Positions 1 through 8,606 of a DNA stretch of 64,000 nucleotides are shown piece after piece. Numbering within the stretch: the first letter of the stretch is position 1; each line of letters opens with the position of its first letter. The stretch lies in NCBI GenBank assembly GCA_009693865.1, contig SHWL01000008.1:1-64000 (forward strand). Direction: 5' to 3'. Made by a program: the position numbers and the translations under genes. Under the pieces are notes generated by a model, which was given only the letters and a program-made list of their open reading frames with translations, was not told where the DNA came from and did no database searches. The stretch is from Acetobacteraceae bacterium. Lineage in GTDB: Bacteria; Pseudomonadota; Alphaproteobacteria; Acetobacterales; Acetobacteraceae.

Positions 1-328
1 TCCGGCGTTCATGAGTGAGCCCTCCCCGGACAAGGGTCGGGCAAACCGCCACCAACTTCAAACCGACACCACCCAAAATCGTCGAAAAACCGTTATAGGT
101 CAGACACTTCGGAACGGTTCGTTCGGAAAACTCCGGACAGTAGTGACTTTGCATATATCTATCATCAGGCACAATTCTCTTCGCCGAGGCGAACCACTCG
201 ACCTTCCGGTCGAATTCAGTCTGCTCATACGTATTACCCGGCTGAACGCCGATGCGGATCGCGCCGGCCTCGTCGCAGGCGAACCTCGGTAAGAGAAGCA
301 CCATCGTGGCGAGCCGGTAACGGACCAT
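1..328 (-). CDS. Partial unknown protein, runs off the left edge
   Basis: A minus-strand frame opens with ATG at 328 and stays open for 109 codons to the first base of the window, so the C-terminus is missing. A good ribosome binding site (AAGGAG, five bases before the ATG) supports the start. The N-terminus MVRYRLATMVLLLPRFA has a short hydrophobic stretch after two arginines, which could be a weak export signal. No family is recognised. It lies 68 bp downstream of the PIN-like gene on the same strand and could be co-transcribed with it. Cysteines recur through the piece (near residues 18, 67, 78 and 97). The reality of the gene rests on the binding site and the unbroken frame only. Confidence 0.45.
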   Translation of the reverse strand, partial: MVRYRLATMVLLLPRFACDEAGAIRIGVQPGNTYEQTEFDRKVEWFASAKRIVPDDRYMQSHYCPEFSERTVPKCLTYNGFSTILGGVGLKLVAVCPTLVRGGLTHERR

Positions 329-396
329 GGCAACTCCTTCATACCTATATCGTTGATCTGGTCAGCAGCCCCGATTATCGCATGAACAGGCTTATT

Positions 397-909
397 CTAC
401 GTACGGCGGTTGTCCCGGCGCCGACGGACCGTCCAGGTTTCCTTTCCAACGCCGCAAATAAACTCCACCACAATTCCGTTGGCGGTCAATGCGTCTCGAT
501 GGATCAGCCAATCTGAATCTGTCGCGTTCATGACCGGCACACCTGTCTTTCTCGCGGCAGCCGCGAACTTGCGGTCTGACGAGTCGAAGCCGGCGAGGTT
601 GGGGTCGTTTGGAAAATCCATGAAAGTTCCATCGCTTCGCTTCTGGAGTTCAATCCTTTCCACTCGAGTGGTTGCGTAGTTCATTAAGACTTCCCGGAAG
701 AACCGATCCCCGGCGCCTGGCTGGCCTCTTGGATTGCAGTGCCGGCGGTACTCCGCGATCATTTCACCGGCTATGTCGATCACGATGCACCCCTTCTGTA
801 GTAGATCCGCGAGCGCATCAATCGCCGCGTCCTGACATCGGGAGCTGGCATTTGTGGTTCGTCCGTTGGCGACAACCGCGACGTTGGAATCAACAACGCG
901 ACGTTTCAT
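397..909 (-). CDS. PIN-like nuclease partner of the upstream ATPase
   Basis: A 170-residue protein with the spaced acidic residues of a PIN-type metal-dependent RNase fold: an aspartate in VVDSNV near the N-terminus, a glutamate in GEMIAEY, an aspartate in FDSSDRKFAAAA and the pair in ATDSDW. The hydrophobic strand before ATDSDW and the order of the acidic positions fit the fold; the assignment is by motif, not alignment. Its ATG overlaps the stop of the upstream ATPase gene by four bases (ATGA), so the two are translationally coupled and probably act together. The base composition looks more AT-rich than in the metabolic genes around, which suggests transfer. Target and trigger are unknown; nuclease activity is inferred. 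Confidence 0.7.
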   Translation of the reverse strand: MKRRVVDSNVAVVANGRTTNASSRCQDAAIDALADLLQKGCIVIDIAGEMIAEYRRHCNPRGQPGAGDRFFREVLMNYATTRVERIELQKRSDGTFMDFPNDPNLAGFDSSDRKFAAAARKTGVPVMNATDSDWLIHRDALTANGIVVEFICGVGKETWTVRRRRDNRRT

Positions 910-2258
910 TCCGCGTTACTCAATCGTTTCAGTCTGGCTTTCTCTGCCGCATATGTTTCGCCAAAGGCGTTACCCATGAAATGCTCAGGCCAGTTGTCGA
1001 TTCCGCCGAATGAGTCTACATGTAATGGCACCAGGTGTGAACTGCCCCCGAGGGCGTCGCAAAAATACAACTTCAGCTTGTCGGACGAGATGATCTGCTC
1101 CGCAATCCGGCGTTGGAGACGCAACAATAGATGTTCTGAGTGACTTTCAAGGATAACCTGCACATTGCGATGCGTCGCCGCTGAAATAATAACATCAGCA
1201 AGGTTAGCCTGGGCGAGAGGATGTAGATGTATCTCCGGTTGCTCCAAAATCACCGTCGAGCCTTCCGGCACGTATTGAAGCAACGTGACCACTGGAAGAA
1301 CCTGCGAGACACCAAACCCAACGTCCGTCAGAAGTGCTTCCGAACCGCCTTTTCTGACCTGAACCTTTGCCTGCCATCTGTTCGATCCCTCGGCGATTTC
1401 GACCACTTTGAAATCATGAATCAAGCCCATCTGTTGCAGCCAGTATGCGATCGTCGCCTGAAACGGAATTAGTTTCCCTCTATGCACGCGGTTTCTGGTT
1501 TCACCGGCGGAGGTGGCCGACAGGATAGCCTCAATAGCCTTTTCACCGCGTAATCCAACATCGCGAGGACGGGAGCGCGCCCACAAATAATCCCGTTGAG
1601 GGTATTCTCGCAATGGTCCAAGATAGTATATTTGGTCGATTTGCTCTTCAAACGCCGCTTCCAGGTCGGACAGAAACGATGCGTTCTGAAAATACGTGCG
1701 GGCTTGATCTGGAAATGCATAAGATTTGATGGGCCCGGGCAACTGCCATTGCCGTCCCTGCGTCCGGCGAAACGTGAACTGACTGGCGTCGGACGTTAGC
1801 TCGTACCCGGTATCCCCTTTGGTTTTCCGCGCCAACTTGAACCGTGCACCGCCGATGTCGTACTCGAGTCGTTCCGCCACCTGGCCCACTTCGCTCGTGG
1901 ATACCATTCCGCTGGTTTTTACTCGTTTACCGCGGGCGAGGCTCTCGGTTCGTTTTCCTTCCGGATCTACAAGGGACAAATCCTTTTCCAGATCGAACGT
2001 GATCTCCCATCCCAGGGATTTTGCTTCATCGTGGCCATGGACAACATCCCTGTAGACGCCCAAATTAACATAGGGTCCGTTGAACTCCAACGCCACTGTC
2101 CGGTCGGTTGCCTCCTTGGTTTGCTTCATAAGAAGAAGGAACTGTAGGAGGCTGGATTTGCCCGACGAGTTTGTCCCGAACAGACCGGTGATCTGACCAA
2201 AGCCAAGTTCGGCCCGACTCCAGGTCTTGAAATTGGTGATACTCAGGTGTCTCAACAT
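906..2258 (-). CDS. AAA/ABC-type ATPase, DUF3696-like (OLD/RecF-like)
   Basis: A 450-residue ATPase. The N-terminus (LSITNFKTW) followed by a Walker A motif GTNSSGKSS at residues 28-36 is typical of OLD/RecF-like SMC-type ATPases. Further on come a signature-like DVGFGVSQVLP, a Walker B region VILEQPEIHLHP and an ESHSEHLLLRL switch histidine. The C-terminal HFMGNAFGETYAAEK resembles the DUF3696 tail. These ATPases usually sense or handle nucleic acid and often pair with a nuclease; here the partner is the overlapping downstream PIN-like gene. No TOPRIM domain follows the ATPase part, so the catalytic nuclease function presumably sits in the partner. Local base composition is more AT-rich than in neighbouring genes. 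A defensive role is an inference from this architecture. Confidence 0.85.
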   Translation of the reverse strand: MLRHLSITNFKTWSRAELGFGQITGLFGTNSSGKSSLLQFLLLMKQTKEATDRTVALEFNGPYVNLGVYRDVVHGHDEAKSLGWEITFDLEKDLSLVDPEGKRTESLARGKRVKTSGMVSTSEVGQVAERLEYDIGGARFKLARKTKGDTGYELTSDASQFTFRRTQGRQWQLPGPIKSYAFPDQARTYFQNASFLSDLEAAFEEQIDQIYYLGPLREYPQRDYLWARSRPRDVGLRGEKAIEAILSATSAGETRNRVHRGKLIPFQATIAYWLQQMGLIHDFKVVEIAEGSNRWQAKVQVRKGGSEALLTDVGFGVSQVLPVVTLLQYVPEGSTVILEQPEIHLHPLAQANLADVIISAATHRNVQVILESHSEHLLLRLQRRIAEQIISSDKLKLYFCDALGGSSHLVPLHVDSFGGIDNWPEHFMGNAFGETYAAEKARLKRLSNAE

Positions 2259-2369
2259 GGGGGAACTCTATCGAAAACCGCAAGGCAGGTCACCCGGCGT
2301 GGTTTCTGCCGGTTCCGACGTGTGAGAAGGCTGGTCAATCCAATCCCGTATCACCATTGTGCTGGTTCC

Positions 2370-2804
2370 TCAGACAGCGATCCGGCTCAAAATCCCCCGC
2401 GCTTCATCCGGGATCGGCACCGGCCGTTGCGAGCCCCGCTCCACGAACACATGGATGAAATGCCCCTCGGCCGCCGCCACGTCCTCATCATTGCGAAATA
2501 CGCCGATCTCATAATGCACTGAACTGCGCCCGATATTGACCACTCGGATTCCCACCGCGACCCGGTCAGGAAACGCGAGCGAACTGTGATACCGGCAGGC
2601 GACCTCGGCCACCACGCAATGCACTGGCCCGTCCAACAGACCCACGACCTTCTCGGTCATCTCGTAATAGGTGATCGCGGTGTCGAAATAGGAGAAGTAG
2701 TTGACGTTGTTGACATGCTGGAACACGTCGTTGTCCATCCAGCGTGTGGTGATGGCGTGAAACCAGCGGTAGTCGGCGCGGCGGCCGGGTGGCGGACGGC
2801 TCAT
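2370..2804 (-). CDS. Acyl-CoA thioesterase, hot-dog fold (4HBT family)
   Basis: A 144-residue protein of the 4-hydroxybenzoyl-CoA thioesterase/YbgC family, which hydrolyses acyl-CoA thioesters in the cytoplasm. The family signature is clear: WMDNDVFQHVNNVNYFSYFD contains the catalytic-type aspartate and the HVNN turn that begins the hot-dog helix. The start at MSRPPPGRR (2804) was chosen because the family normally begins about ten residues before the TRWMDND block; the frame is open further upstream to 2873, but that extension is not family-like. It stands alone between the ATPase unit and the divergently oriented copper genes. The substrate cannot be told from sequence. Confidence 0.85.
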   Translation of the reverse strand: MSRPPPGRRADYRWFHAITTRWMDNDVFQHVNNVNYFSYFDTAITYYEMTEKVVGLLDGPVHCVVAEVACRYHSSLAFPDRVAVGIRVVNIGRSSVHYEIGVFRNDEDVAAAEGHFIHVFVERGSQRPVPIPDEARGILSRIAV

Positions 2805-2981
2805 GCGAGGTCTTCGGTCCGTAATTGCGATGACCGCACTCAAGCTGATCCCGCCGCGCCCGTCCATGACCACCCCATCGGCGCCAGCACGTCCATGACC
2901 GCGTCATGGACACACCGCCCCCGTCACGTTAAGCGAGCGCCGCCATACCGGCACCGCCAGTCATCCGGGGAGTTCCCCATT

Positions 2982-3353
2982 GTGCCGCTTTGTGTTCGCA
3001 CACGCCGCGCGCTGCTCACCAGCGTTCCGGCCTTGGTCCTCGCCGCCGCGCCGGCTCACGCCCATGCGGTCCTGGAGGAAAGCCAACCCGCGGATCATGG
3101 CAGTGTCCTGGCGGGCCCCGTCGCGCTTAAGCTGCGTTTCAACAGCCGGATCGACCGCGTCCGCTCTCGCCTGACCCTGACCAGGCCCGATCGGACGAAA
3201 GTCACGTTGCCGATCGAACCCGATGGGCCGCCCGACCTTGTGACGGCGACCGTCGTGCTCACGTCGGGCGCGTATGTCGTGCGTTGGCAGGTTCTGGCGA
3301 TCGACGGCCATATCACCCGCGGCGATGTCGTGTTTTCGGTGATGGAGCGCTGA
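2982..3353 (+). CDS. copC: CopC-family periplasmic copper-binding protein
   Basis: A 123-residue CopC domain protein starting at GTG (2982). It carries a classical signal peptide (RTRR, then a hydrophobic run ending APAHA) with predicted cleavage just before a histidine, so the mature protein would begin with His. An N-terminal His is the key ligand of the Cu(II) site in CopC proteins. The C-terminal IDGHITRGDVVFSV is the usual second copper-binding segment. It probably binds copper in the periplasm and hands it to the membrane protein encoded four bases downstream. The open frame extends back to 2586, but that part lacks family similarity and would bury the signal peptide. Confidence 0.88.
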   Translation: MPLCVRTRRALLTSVPALVLAAAPAHAHAVLEESQPADHGSVLAGPVALKLRFNSRIDRVRSRLTLTRPDRTKVTLPIEPDGPPDLVTATVVLTSGAYVVRWQVLAIDGHITRGDVVFSVMER

Positions 3354-3357
3354 CCCC

Positions 3358-5013
3358 GTGGAATTGCTGATCGATCTGTTCGGTTATCTGTCCATCATCG
3401 TTCACGGGTTGACGATCCTGGCGCAGTCGATGGCTTTGGGCGGTGTCTTGTTCCTGGTGCTGCTCGCGCGGCCGCTGCGGCGCGTGACCGGCATCGGCGT
3501 GCCGCGCCGCACCGCGACGATTGCCGCCTGGAGCGCGTTGGGGCTCGCCACCGCCGCGGCTGCGACGGTCACTCTGCAAACCGCCGTGCTGATCGGGACC
3601 CTCGACGTCGGACTGCTCGGCGCGCTTGGCGGGCAGGCCACTCTGGCCGGTCTCGTGAAGATCGCCGCCAGTTTCACGCTGGCCTTGTCGCTGTTCCGCT
3701 GGAAACAAGAGGCGCCGGCCTGGCCACTGCTGGCGTTATGTTGCCTGATCCTGGCGGCCGCGACCCTGACAACCCACGCGGCGGCGCGGCTGGATGGCCG
3801 GGGTCCATTGCTGGCCGCCGCCTTCCTGCATCAGGCCGGAGCCGCGATCTGGATCGGCGGCATACCCAGCTTCATCGCCGCGTTGGCCTGGGTCGATGAT
3901 GGGGCCTCCTTTCGCGCCATAGGCAGCCGTTTTTCCCGCATGTCGATGGTGGGCGTGGCCTGCATCCTTGCCAGCGGCATCGTGATGAGCGTCTGGTATA
4001 TCGGCGACTGGGAAGGCTTCTACGGCACCGCCTACGGCGTCATGGTCGCCGCCAAAATCGCCCTGTTTCTGATGCTCCTGGGCCTTGGCGGTCTGAATTT
4101 CCTGGTGGTGGAGCGGCTGCGCGCGAACCCGGCCACGCCGGTGATCCGCCTCCGCCGCTGCGCCGAGGCCGAGATCGGAATCGGCGTGGCTTTGTTCTTC
4201 GCCGCCGCGTCGTTGACTGCCGTCCCGCCCGCGGTGGATCTGCCGAAGGATCGCGCCACCTGGTCGGAAATCGTGGCTCGCAACATCCCGGAATGGCCGA
4301 GGTTGAGCAGTCCGGATCATGATCGGTTGGCAATCCCGGCACTGCAGGCGAGGCTGGATGCCGAGGCGGCCCAACACGCGGCGAAATCCAGCCCGGCGTT
4401 CATTCCCGGAGCGGGCGACCTGCCACCCCGGAACGCCGATGATATCGCCTGGTCAGAATACAATCACCATTGGTCCGGCCTGTTTGTCACCGCCATCGGA
4501 CTGCTCGCGCTTCTCAACCGCGCCGGGATCGCCTGGGCGAAGCACTGGCCACTGCTGTTCATCGGCCTGGGAATCTTCTTGTTCATTCGTTCCGATCCCG
4601 AAGTCTGGCCTTTGGGAGAGATCGGCTTCCTTGAAAGTTTCCGTGATATCGAGGTCCTGCAGCACCGCGTCTTTGTCGCTCTCCTTATCGGGTTTTCATT
4701 GTTCGAATGGCGCGTCCGCGTGGGTAAGCAGACCGGTCAGGGGGCCGCGCTGGTCTTTCCCCTGATGTGCGCGATCGGCGGCGGCCTGTTGTTGACCCAT
4801 AGCCACGCTCTCGCGAATGTGAAGGAACAGTTGCTGATCGAGGTGACCCATACGCCGCTGGCACTCGCCGGGATCGTCGCGGGGTGGTCGCGGTGGCTGG
4901 AATTGCGGCTCGATCGCACAACTGGCCCGGTTCTGGTCCGGGTCGCGGGCTGGACCTGGCCGGTGTGCTTGTTGTTGTGCGGTCTGATTCTGCTCGACTA
5001 TCGGGAGGCCTGA
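3358..5013 (+). CDS. copD: CopD-family copper transport membrane protein, long form
   Basis: A 551-residue polytopic inner-membrane protein starting at GTG, four bases after copC. Residues from about 1 to 300 hold the CopD-type helices (hydrophobic blocks separated by short polar loops, LHQAGAAIWIGGIPS and GDWEGFYGTAYG). A loop of about 80 residues, presumably extracytoplasmic, separates this from a second bundle that starts at NHHWSGLFVTAIGLLALL and contains several His residues (LLLTHSHALANVKEQLL, EVTHTPLAL). The fusion is longer than the classic 300-residue CopD. With CopC it likely imports or distributes copper. Its 3' end overlaps the opposing kinase-like gene by 16 bases. Confidence 0.85.
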   Translation: MELLIDLFGYLSIIVHGLTILAQSMALGGVLFLVLLARPLRRVTGIGVPRRTATIAAWSALGLATAAAATVTLQTAVLIGTLDVGLLGALGGQATLAGLVKIAASFTLALSLFRWKQEAPAWPLLALCCLILAAATLTTHAAARLDGRGPLLAAAFLHQAGAAIWIGGIPSFIAALAWVDDGASFRAIGSRFSRMSMVGVACILASGIVMSVWYIGDWEGFYGTAYGVMVAAKIALFLMLLGLGGLNFLVVERLRANPATPVIRLRRCAEAEIGIGVALFFAAASLTAVPPAVDLPKDRATWSEIVARNIPEWPRLSSPDHDRLAIPALQARLDAEAAQHAAKSSPAFIPGAGDLPPRNADDIAWSEYNHHWSGLFVTAIGLLALLNRAGIAWAKHWPLLFIGLGIFLFIRSDPEVWPLGEIGFLESFRDIEVLQHRVFVALLIGFSLFEWRVRVGKQTGQGAALVFPLMCAIGGGLLLTHSHALANVKEQLLIEVTHTPLALAGIVAGWSRWLELRLDRTTGPVLVRVAGWTWPVCLLLCGLILLDYREA

Positions 5014-6104
5014 ACCCGGGCCGCGACCGCTGGCAACACGAGGCGGGCGGTCGTTTGTTCACCCGCGCTCGTGCTGAACATCAGGCGCGCGTGCATCGCT
5101 CGAGCGAGCCTCTGGCTGAGCGCCAGCCCCATCACCGACGGCATCAACCGGGAGACGTCCGGATCGCTCACCAACTGTAGCGCGCCCGGAGGTCGCGTGC
5201 CGGTGTCGGTAATTTCGGCGGCAATCTGATCGCCTTCAGAAACGACTTCGACCAGGACTTTTCCGCCAGGGGCCGTGTAAGTGATCGCGTCGCCGATCAT
5301 ATTCTCCAGGATTCGCCGTACCGCCCAGGGATTGGCGTGAACCAGCGTGGCCGCGGCCGAGGGAACGGTGACCCGCATTTCGATTTGCCTCGCGACGGCA
5401 TCGGACCTGCTCGACTCGGTTGTCTGGCGCACCAGCATGCCAAGATCGACCGGTTCGGCCGGCATGATCTCGCCTTCGAACTGGGTGAGGTCCACAAGGT
5501 TATCGACCGTTGCCACCAACCGCCGTCCGGCCGTTCGGACCATCCCCAGTGCTGCCTTGTGTTCGGACCGCCCATCCGCCGCGATCAGTTCCAGCACGCC
5601 GATCATCGAATGAAGCGGCGTGCGGATTTCCTGGCTGAGATTTGTCAGCACCTCGGTCTTGATCTGTTCGGCGGCCTCGGCCCGCTCAGTCTCTTCGGCC
5701 AACCGATCCTGAATTGAGCGGCCATGACGAACGAAAGCCGCCGTCGCGAGTACCGCGACAATCGACAAAAAGCGGTTCAATAACAGGACTTCAAGATCAG
5801 GGTTCAAGGCCGGGAAGACCGCGCCAAGAACAACCATGACACAGGAAATCGCCGCGAGAACCCAGACGGCGCGCTTGTCCTCATGAAAGGTCGCCGTGAC
5901 CACGAGTGGCGCGTAAAACACGCCGAATGCCAACGGGCTCGTGGAGGCCACGTCCGCGAGAAACGCCGTCAGACACCCGGCATAAATCGTCACCACAAGC
6001 CCGGTCGCCCAACTCCCATGCCGCGCATTCAGATCATGGAATATGTTCACGAGCAGATTGGTTTCTTGGAAGATCAGCCAGCGTGTCCAGATTGCGGATG
6101 CCAC
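4998..6104 (-). CDS. Sensor histidine kinase-like protein lacking the H-box histidine
   Basis: A 368-residue membrane protein: about four transmembrane segments (residues 33-125), a coiled linker, a HisKA-like dimerisation helix and a HATPase-like domain. The H-box reads LSQEIRTPLHSMIG, with Gln158 (codon CAG on the minus strand, 5631-5633) where the phospho-accepting histidine belongs. The N-box is also altered (MIGDAITYT, with Asp where Asn is usual), while the DTG and GLALSQRLA boxes remain. The protein is therefore unlikely to autophosphorylate by the standard route and may be a pseudokinase or modulator. No response regulator is adjacent. It lies nine bases downstream of the M20 hydrolase gene and probably shares its transcript. 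Confidence 0.82.
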   Translation of the reverse strand: MASAIWTRWLIFQETNLLVNIFHDLNARHGSWATGLVVTIYAGCLTAFLADVASTSPLAFGVFYAPLVVTATFHEDKRAVWVLAAISCVMVVLGAVFPALNPDLEVLLLNRFLSIVAVLATAAFVRHGRSIQDRLAEETERAEAAEQIKTEVLTNLSQEIRTPLHSMIGVLELIAADGRSEHKAALGMVRTAGRRLVATVDNLVDLTQFEGEIMPAEPVDLGMLVRQTTESSRSDAVARQIEMRVTVPSAAATLVHANPWAVRRILENMIGDAITYTAPGGKVLVEVVSEGDQIAAEITDTGTRPPGALQLVSDPDVSRLMPSVMGLALSQRLARAMHARLMFSTSAGEQTTARLVLPAVAARVQASR

Positions 6105-6113
6105 GGAACTTCC

Positions 6114-7418
6114 TTAATCTCCACGACTTTCTTCGATGAGATAGGACGTCAGAACGGCGGTGCCGTCAAGGAAATCCTCAATTGTCATCGCCTCATTCGC
6201 ATTGTGGCTACCGTTCTCGTTTCTGATGAAAATCAATCCCATGGGTACGCCAAGCGCGGCGAAGGCAGCGGCGTCATGAGATGCCGGACTGCCAAGCTCG
6301 ATCGTTTCGATCCCAAGCGCGGCGGCATCGCGCGCGAGCTTGCTTTTTATCAACAAATCGACCGGGCCTACAGCGGCACGGGTCTTGGTTCCGCGATGAA
6401 ACGTCACGCCGCGGCGTTGCTCGACGTCGGCGACGATCGCGTCGACGCGCTGGTCGAGTTCGGCCAGCACACTTTCATCGTAAGCCCGAACGTCGAGGCT
6501 GAAATGAAATGCTCCCGGCACGATCGTCAGGCCATGTTGTTTCGAATCGGTATGAAAGCGGCCGATCGTGCAGGCCATCGGGATACCGCGCTGGTCGTAC
6601 TCCGCCCACATCTGGTCCAGCGCCATGGCGAAATCCGCGCCGGCCATCGCCGCGTCCCGGCGAAAGCGCCTTGGCAGGCCGACATGGTCGTTACAACCTT
6701 CAATTCGGGCATCGGGGTAACGAAAGTTGCCCGGGATGCCAGTGCCGATCCCGGTGGAGCGGCCCGCTTCGACCAGGGCGGGCGCCTGCTCGATATGCAG
6801 TTCCAGGAACGCGTGCAGGCTGGCGGGATCGAAATGACGCGACCCGGATCGCACGCGATCGGGGTCGCCACCGCAGTCCGCGATATGTTCGGCCAGCGTC
6901 CGTCCGGTATCGATCCGAAGCACATCCAGGCTGCCCTCCGGCAAGATGCCCAGGGCGGCACGGCTGCCGATATAGGATACCTGGAACCAGATGCTTTCCT
7001 CGGCGCGGATGCCCATCACCGTGATGGTTCGCTTTGGCGTCAGGCCCAGGCGGCGCAGCGCCTGGATCGCCACCAGACCGGCGACAACGCCCGCCGCGCC
7101 ATCGAAATTGCCGCCATGAGGGACCGAATCGAGATGCGAGCCCGTGACAATCCGTTTCGCCGCGGGATCGCCGCCAGGTAGCGTCATATAAAGATTGGCC
7201 GCCGCGTCGCCCTCAATTGTCAGACCCATCGCCTCGGCGGCGGCGGTACAGGTCGCGTGCGCGCGTTGCTCCCCTGGCCCGTAGGGATCGCGCGAGACGC
7301 CGGGTTCGTCCAGTCCATCGCGCCGCAATTGGTCGAACAAGGTGGCGGCAAAATCGCGGGACGCCATGACCGCTGCGCGAATCTGGACGGGAGAGGGGGC
7401 GGTGTTGTCGTGGTCCAT
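6114..7418 (-). CDS. M20-family amidase: N-carbamoyl-L-amino acid hydrolase/allantoate amidohydrolase type
   Basis: A zinc-dependent amidohydrolase of about 434 residues. Metal and catalytic motifs are present in order: GSHLDSVPHGGNFDG, RAEESIWF (metal-bridging glutamates) and ELHIEQAPALVEAG. GNFRYPDARIEG and RRFRRDAAM mark the lid domain typical of carbamoylases and allantoate amidohydrolases, which release ammonia and CO2 from carbamoyl groups in hydantoin or purine breakdown. The ATG at 7418 is preferred; an in-frame GTG at 7442 would add eight residues. The kinase-like gene follows nine bases downstream. The exact substrate cannot be read from sequence. Confidence 0.85.
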   Translation of the reverse strand: MDHDNTAPSPVQIRAAVMASRDFAATLFDQLRRDGLDEPGVSRDPYGPGEQRAHATCTAAAEAMGLTIEGDAAANLYMTLPGGDPAAKRIVTGSHLDSVPHGGNFDGAAGVVAGLVAIQALRRLGLTPKRTITVMGIRAEESIWFQVSYIGSRAALGILPEGSLDVLRIDTGRTLAEHIADCGGDPDRVRSGSRHFDPASLHAFLELHIEQAPALVEAGRSTGIGTGIPGNFRYPDARIEGCNDHVGLPRRFRRDAAMAGADFAMALDQMWAEYDQRGIPMACTIGRFHTDSKQHGLTIVPGAFHFSLDVRAYDESVLAELDQRVDAIVADVEQRRGVTFHRGTKTRAAVGPVDLLIKSKLARDAAALGIETIELGSPASHDAAAFAALGVPMGLIFIRNENGSHNANEAMTIEDFLDGTAVLTSYLIEESRGD

Positions 7419-7482
7419 CGATCCATTCCGTTTCTGACTCACGCTTCACCGGAAGATAGAGCCGATTGAGATCGGGCGGGCG

Positions 7483-7518
7483 CCCCATTTTTGTCAACGT
7501 CCCCATTTTTGTCAACGT
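7483..7518. repeat. Perfect 18-bp tandem duplication
   Basis: The unit ccccatttttgtcaacgt occurs twice back to back without a mismatch (7483-7500 and 7501-7518). It lies in the 250-bp gap upstream of the M20 hydrolase gene. Each copy carries TTGACA on the minus strand. It could be a duplicated operator or promoter element. Confidence 0.9.
7487..7515 (-). promoter_or_regulatory. Candidate sigma-70 promoter for the M20/kinase-like operon
   Basis: On the minus strand TTGACA (7515-7510) is followed after 17 bp by AAAAAT (7492-7487), about 70 bp before the M20 start codon. Both hexamers come from the duplicated 18-bp unit. The -35 box is perfect and the -10 box matches at four of six positions. 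Assigned by eye only. Confidence 0.35.
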
Positions 7519-7668
7519 CAGTGTAATCGCGGGAAGCCATGATATTGAGCGAGGCTCGGCTGGCCGGTCCATGGGAGGCGGCGCGCCGATCGGACAGCTG
7601 GCTGACAATCGCGTGCCATGCGTGAGTGGGGCCGCGCCGCGAACTCGCGGTGGCTCAGGGGCAGCGAA

Positions 7669-8406
7669 TCAGGGCGTGTCGAACGCCACGGAATAATCCC
7701 GCAGCTTCGGGATGTCGTTCAGGACGACGCGCGAGCCGCTGGTCTCGACGCCCAGGTCGCGCAGGGTGGCGAAGGCACGGGAGAGATTTTCCTGGCGGCA
7801 CCCCAGGCGAGCGGCGAGCAGGCGCTTGTCGAACGGCAGGCGCATGGTCGCCGATTTGCTGGCCTTGTCCGGTGCCAGTTCCAGCAAATAGTGGCCAAGC
7901 CGTTGTGCCGTGGTGCGAAGCTTCAGGTCGCATACCTGCAGGACGAGCGAGCGAAAAACCATCGCCTCCGCTCGTAGCAGGGCGCCGGCCAAAGACGGTT
8001 CCTCGGGCAGCAGGGCGCGCAGCCCCGCGCCATCGATGATGATCACGGTGGCGGACCCGACGGTTTCCACGCCCATCAAAACCGGCAACTGCGTGAGAAC
8101 CGCCGACAAGCCGGTATGGCCCGCCGGGTGCAGCACATCGATGACCGTGACGGTGCCATCCGGCGCGGTGCGGTAGGTGGAAAGTTGACCGGAAACCAGA
8201 ATACAGAATGGCGTGTTCGCGTCGCCCTGGCGGAAAAGTGTCGTCCCGGCGAGGCAATCTCGTCTTTCCGCGATCTTGGCGAGCCGATCGAAAACGCGGT
8301 TTTCAAGGCCCGCGAATAATGCGACACCGCGCAAAGCCTCGACACACCGCCCGTCGGGCACGCCGGCGTCTCCGGATGCCGGGATATTTTCCATTCCGGG
8401 CCTCAT
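7669..8406 (-). CDS. Crp/Fnr-family transcriptional regulator
   Basis: A 245-residue regulator: an N-terminal cyclic-nucleotide-binding-like beta-roll (LFRQGDANTPFCILVSGQ, then DVLHPAGHTGLSAV), a dimerisation helix, and a C-terminal winged helix-turn-helix of the Crp type (KRLLAARLGCRQENLSRAF). The N-terminal cysteine cluster of oxygen-sensing Fnr is absent, so it is closer to CRP/Dnr-type members. The start at 8406 puts the sensor domain close to the N-terminus; the frame is open back to 8592 but that part is not family-like. It is divergent from the oxidoreductase gene at 8607 and may control it. Confidence 0.9.
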   Translation of the reverse strand: MRPGMENIPASGDAGVPDGRCVEALRGVALFAGLENRVFDRLAKIAERRDCLAGTTLFRQGDANTPFCILVSGQLSTYRTAPDGTVTVIDVLHPAGHTGLSAVLTQLPVLMGVETVGSATVIIIDGAGLRALLPEEPSLAGALLRAEAMVFRSLVLQVCDLKLRTTAQRLGHYLLELAPDKASKSATMRLPFDKRLLAARLGCRQENLSRAFATLRDLGVETSGSRVVLNDIPKLRDYSVAFDTP

Positions 8407-8606
8407 GTTTCTTGTCCGATCATCGCGAAGACGAGCCCCCACGACCATGTTGTATAATGAGAACCTGGCAGTCGAGATGATAGTCGTCAATGATAGCGAG
8501 CGGCGCCAACGGCGATTCTTCGTCGAAGCTACCCTTTTGCAACCACCGCGATTACCTTGCGCCGCCGCCCGAAGCCCGAGGCGGCCGGACATTGGGGGAG
8601 GTGACG

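Noticed and set aside
8441-8470. TATAAT at 8453 as a forward promoter for the quinone oxidoreductase
   Set aside because: The nearest TTG-type -35 box is about 35 bp away and other spacing did not fit, so no promoter is claimed.
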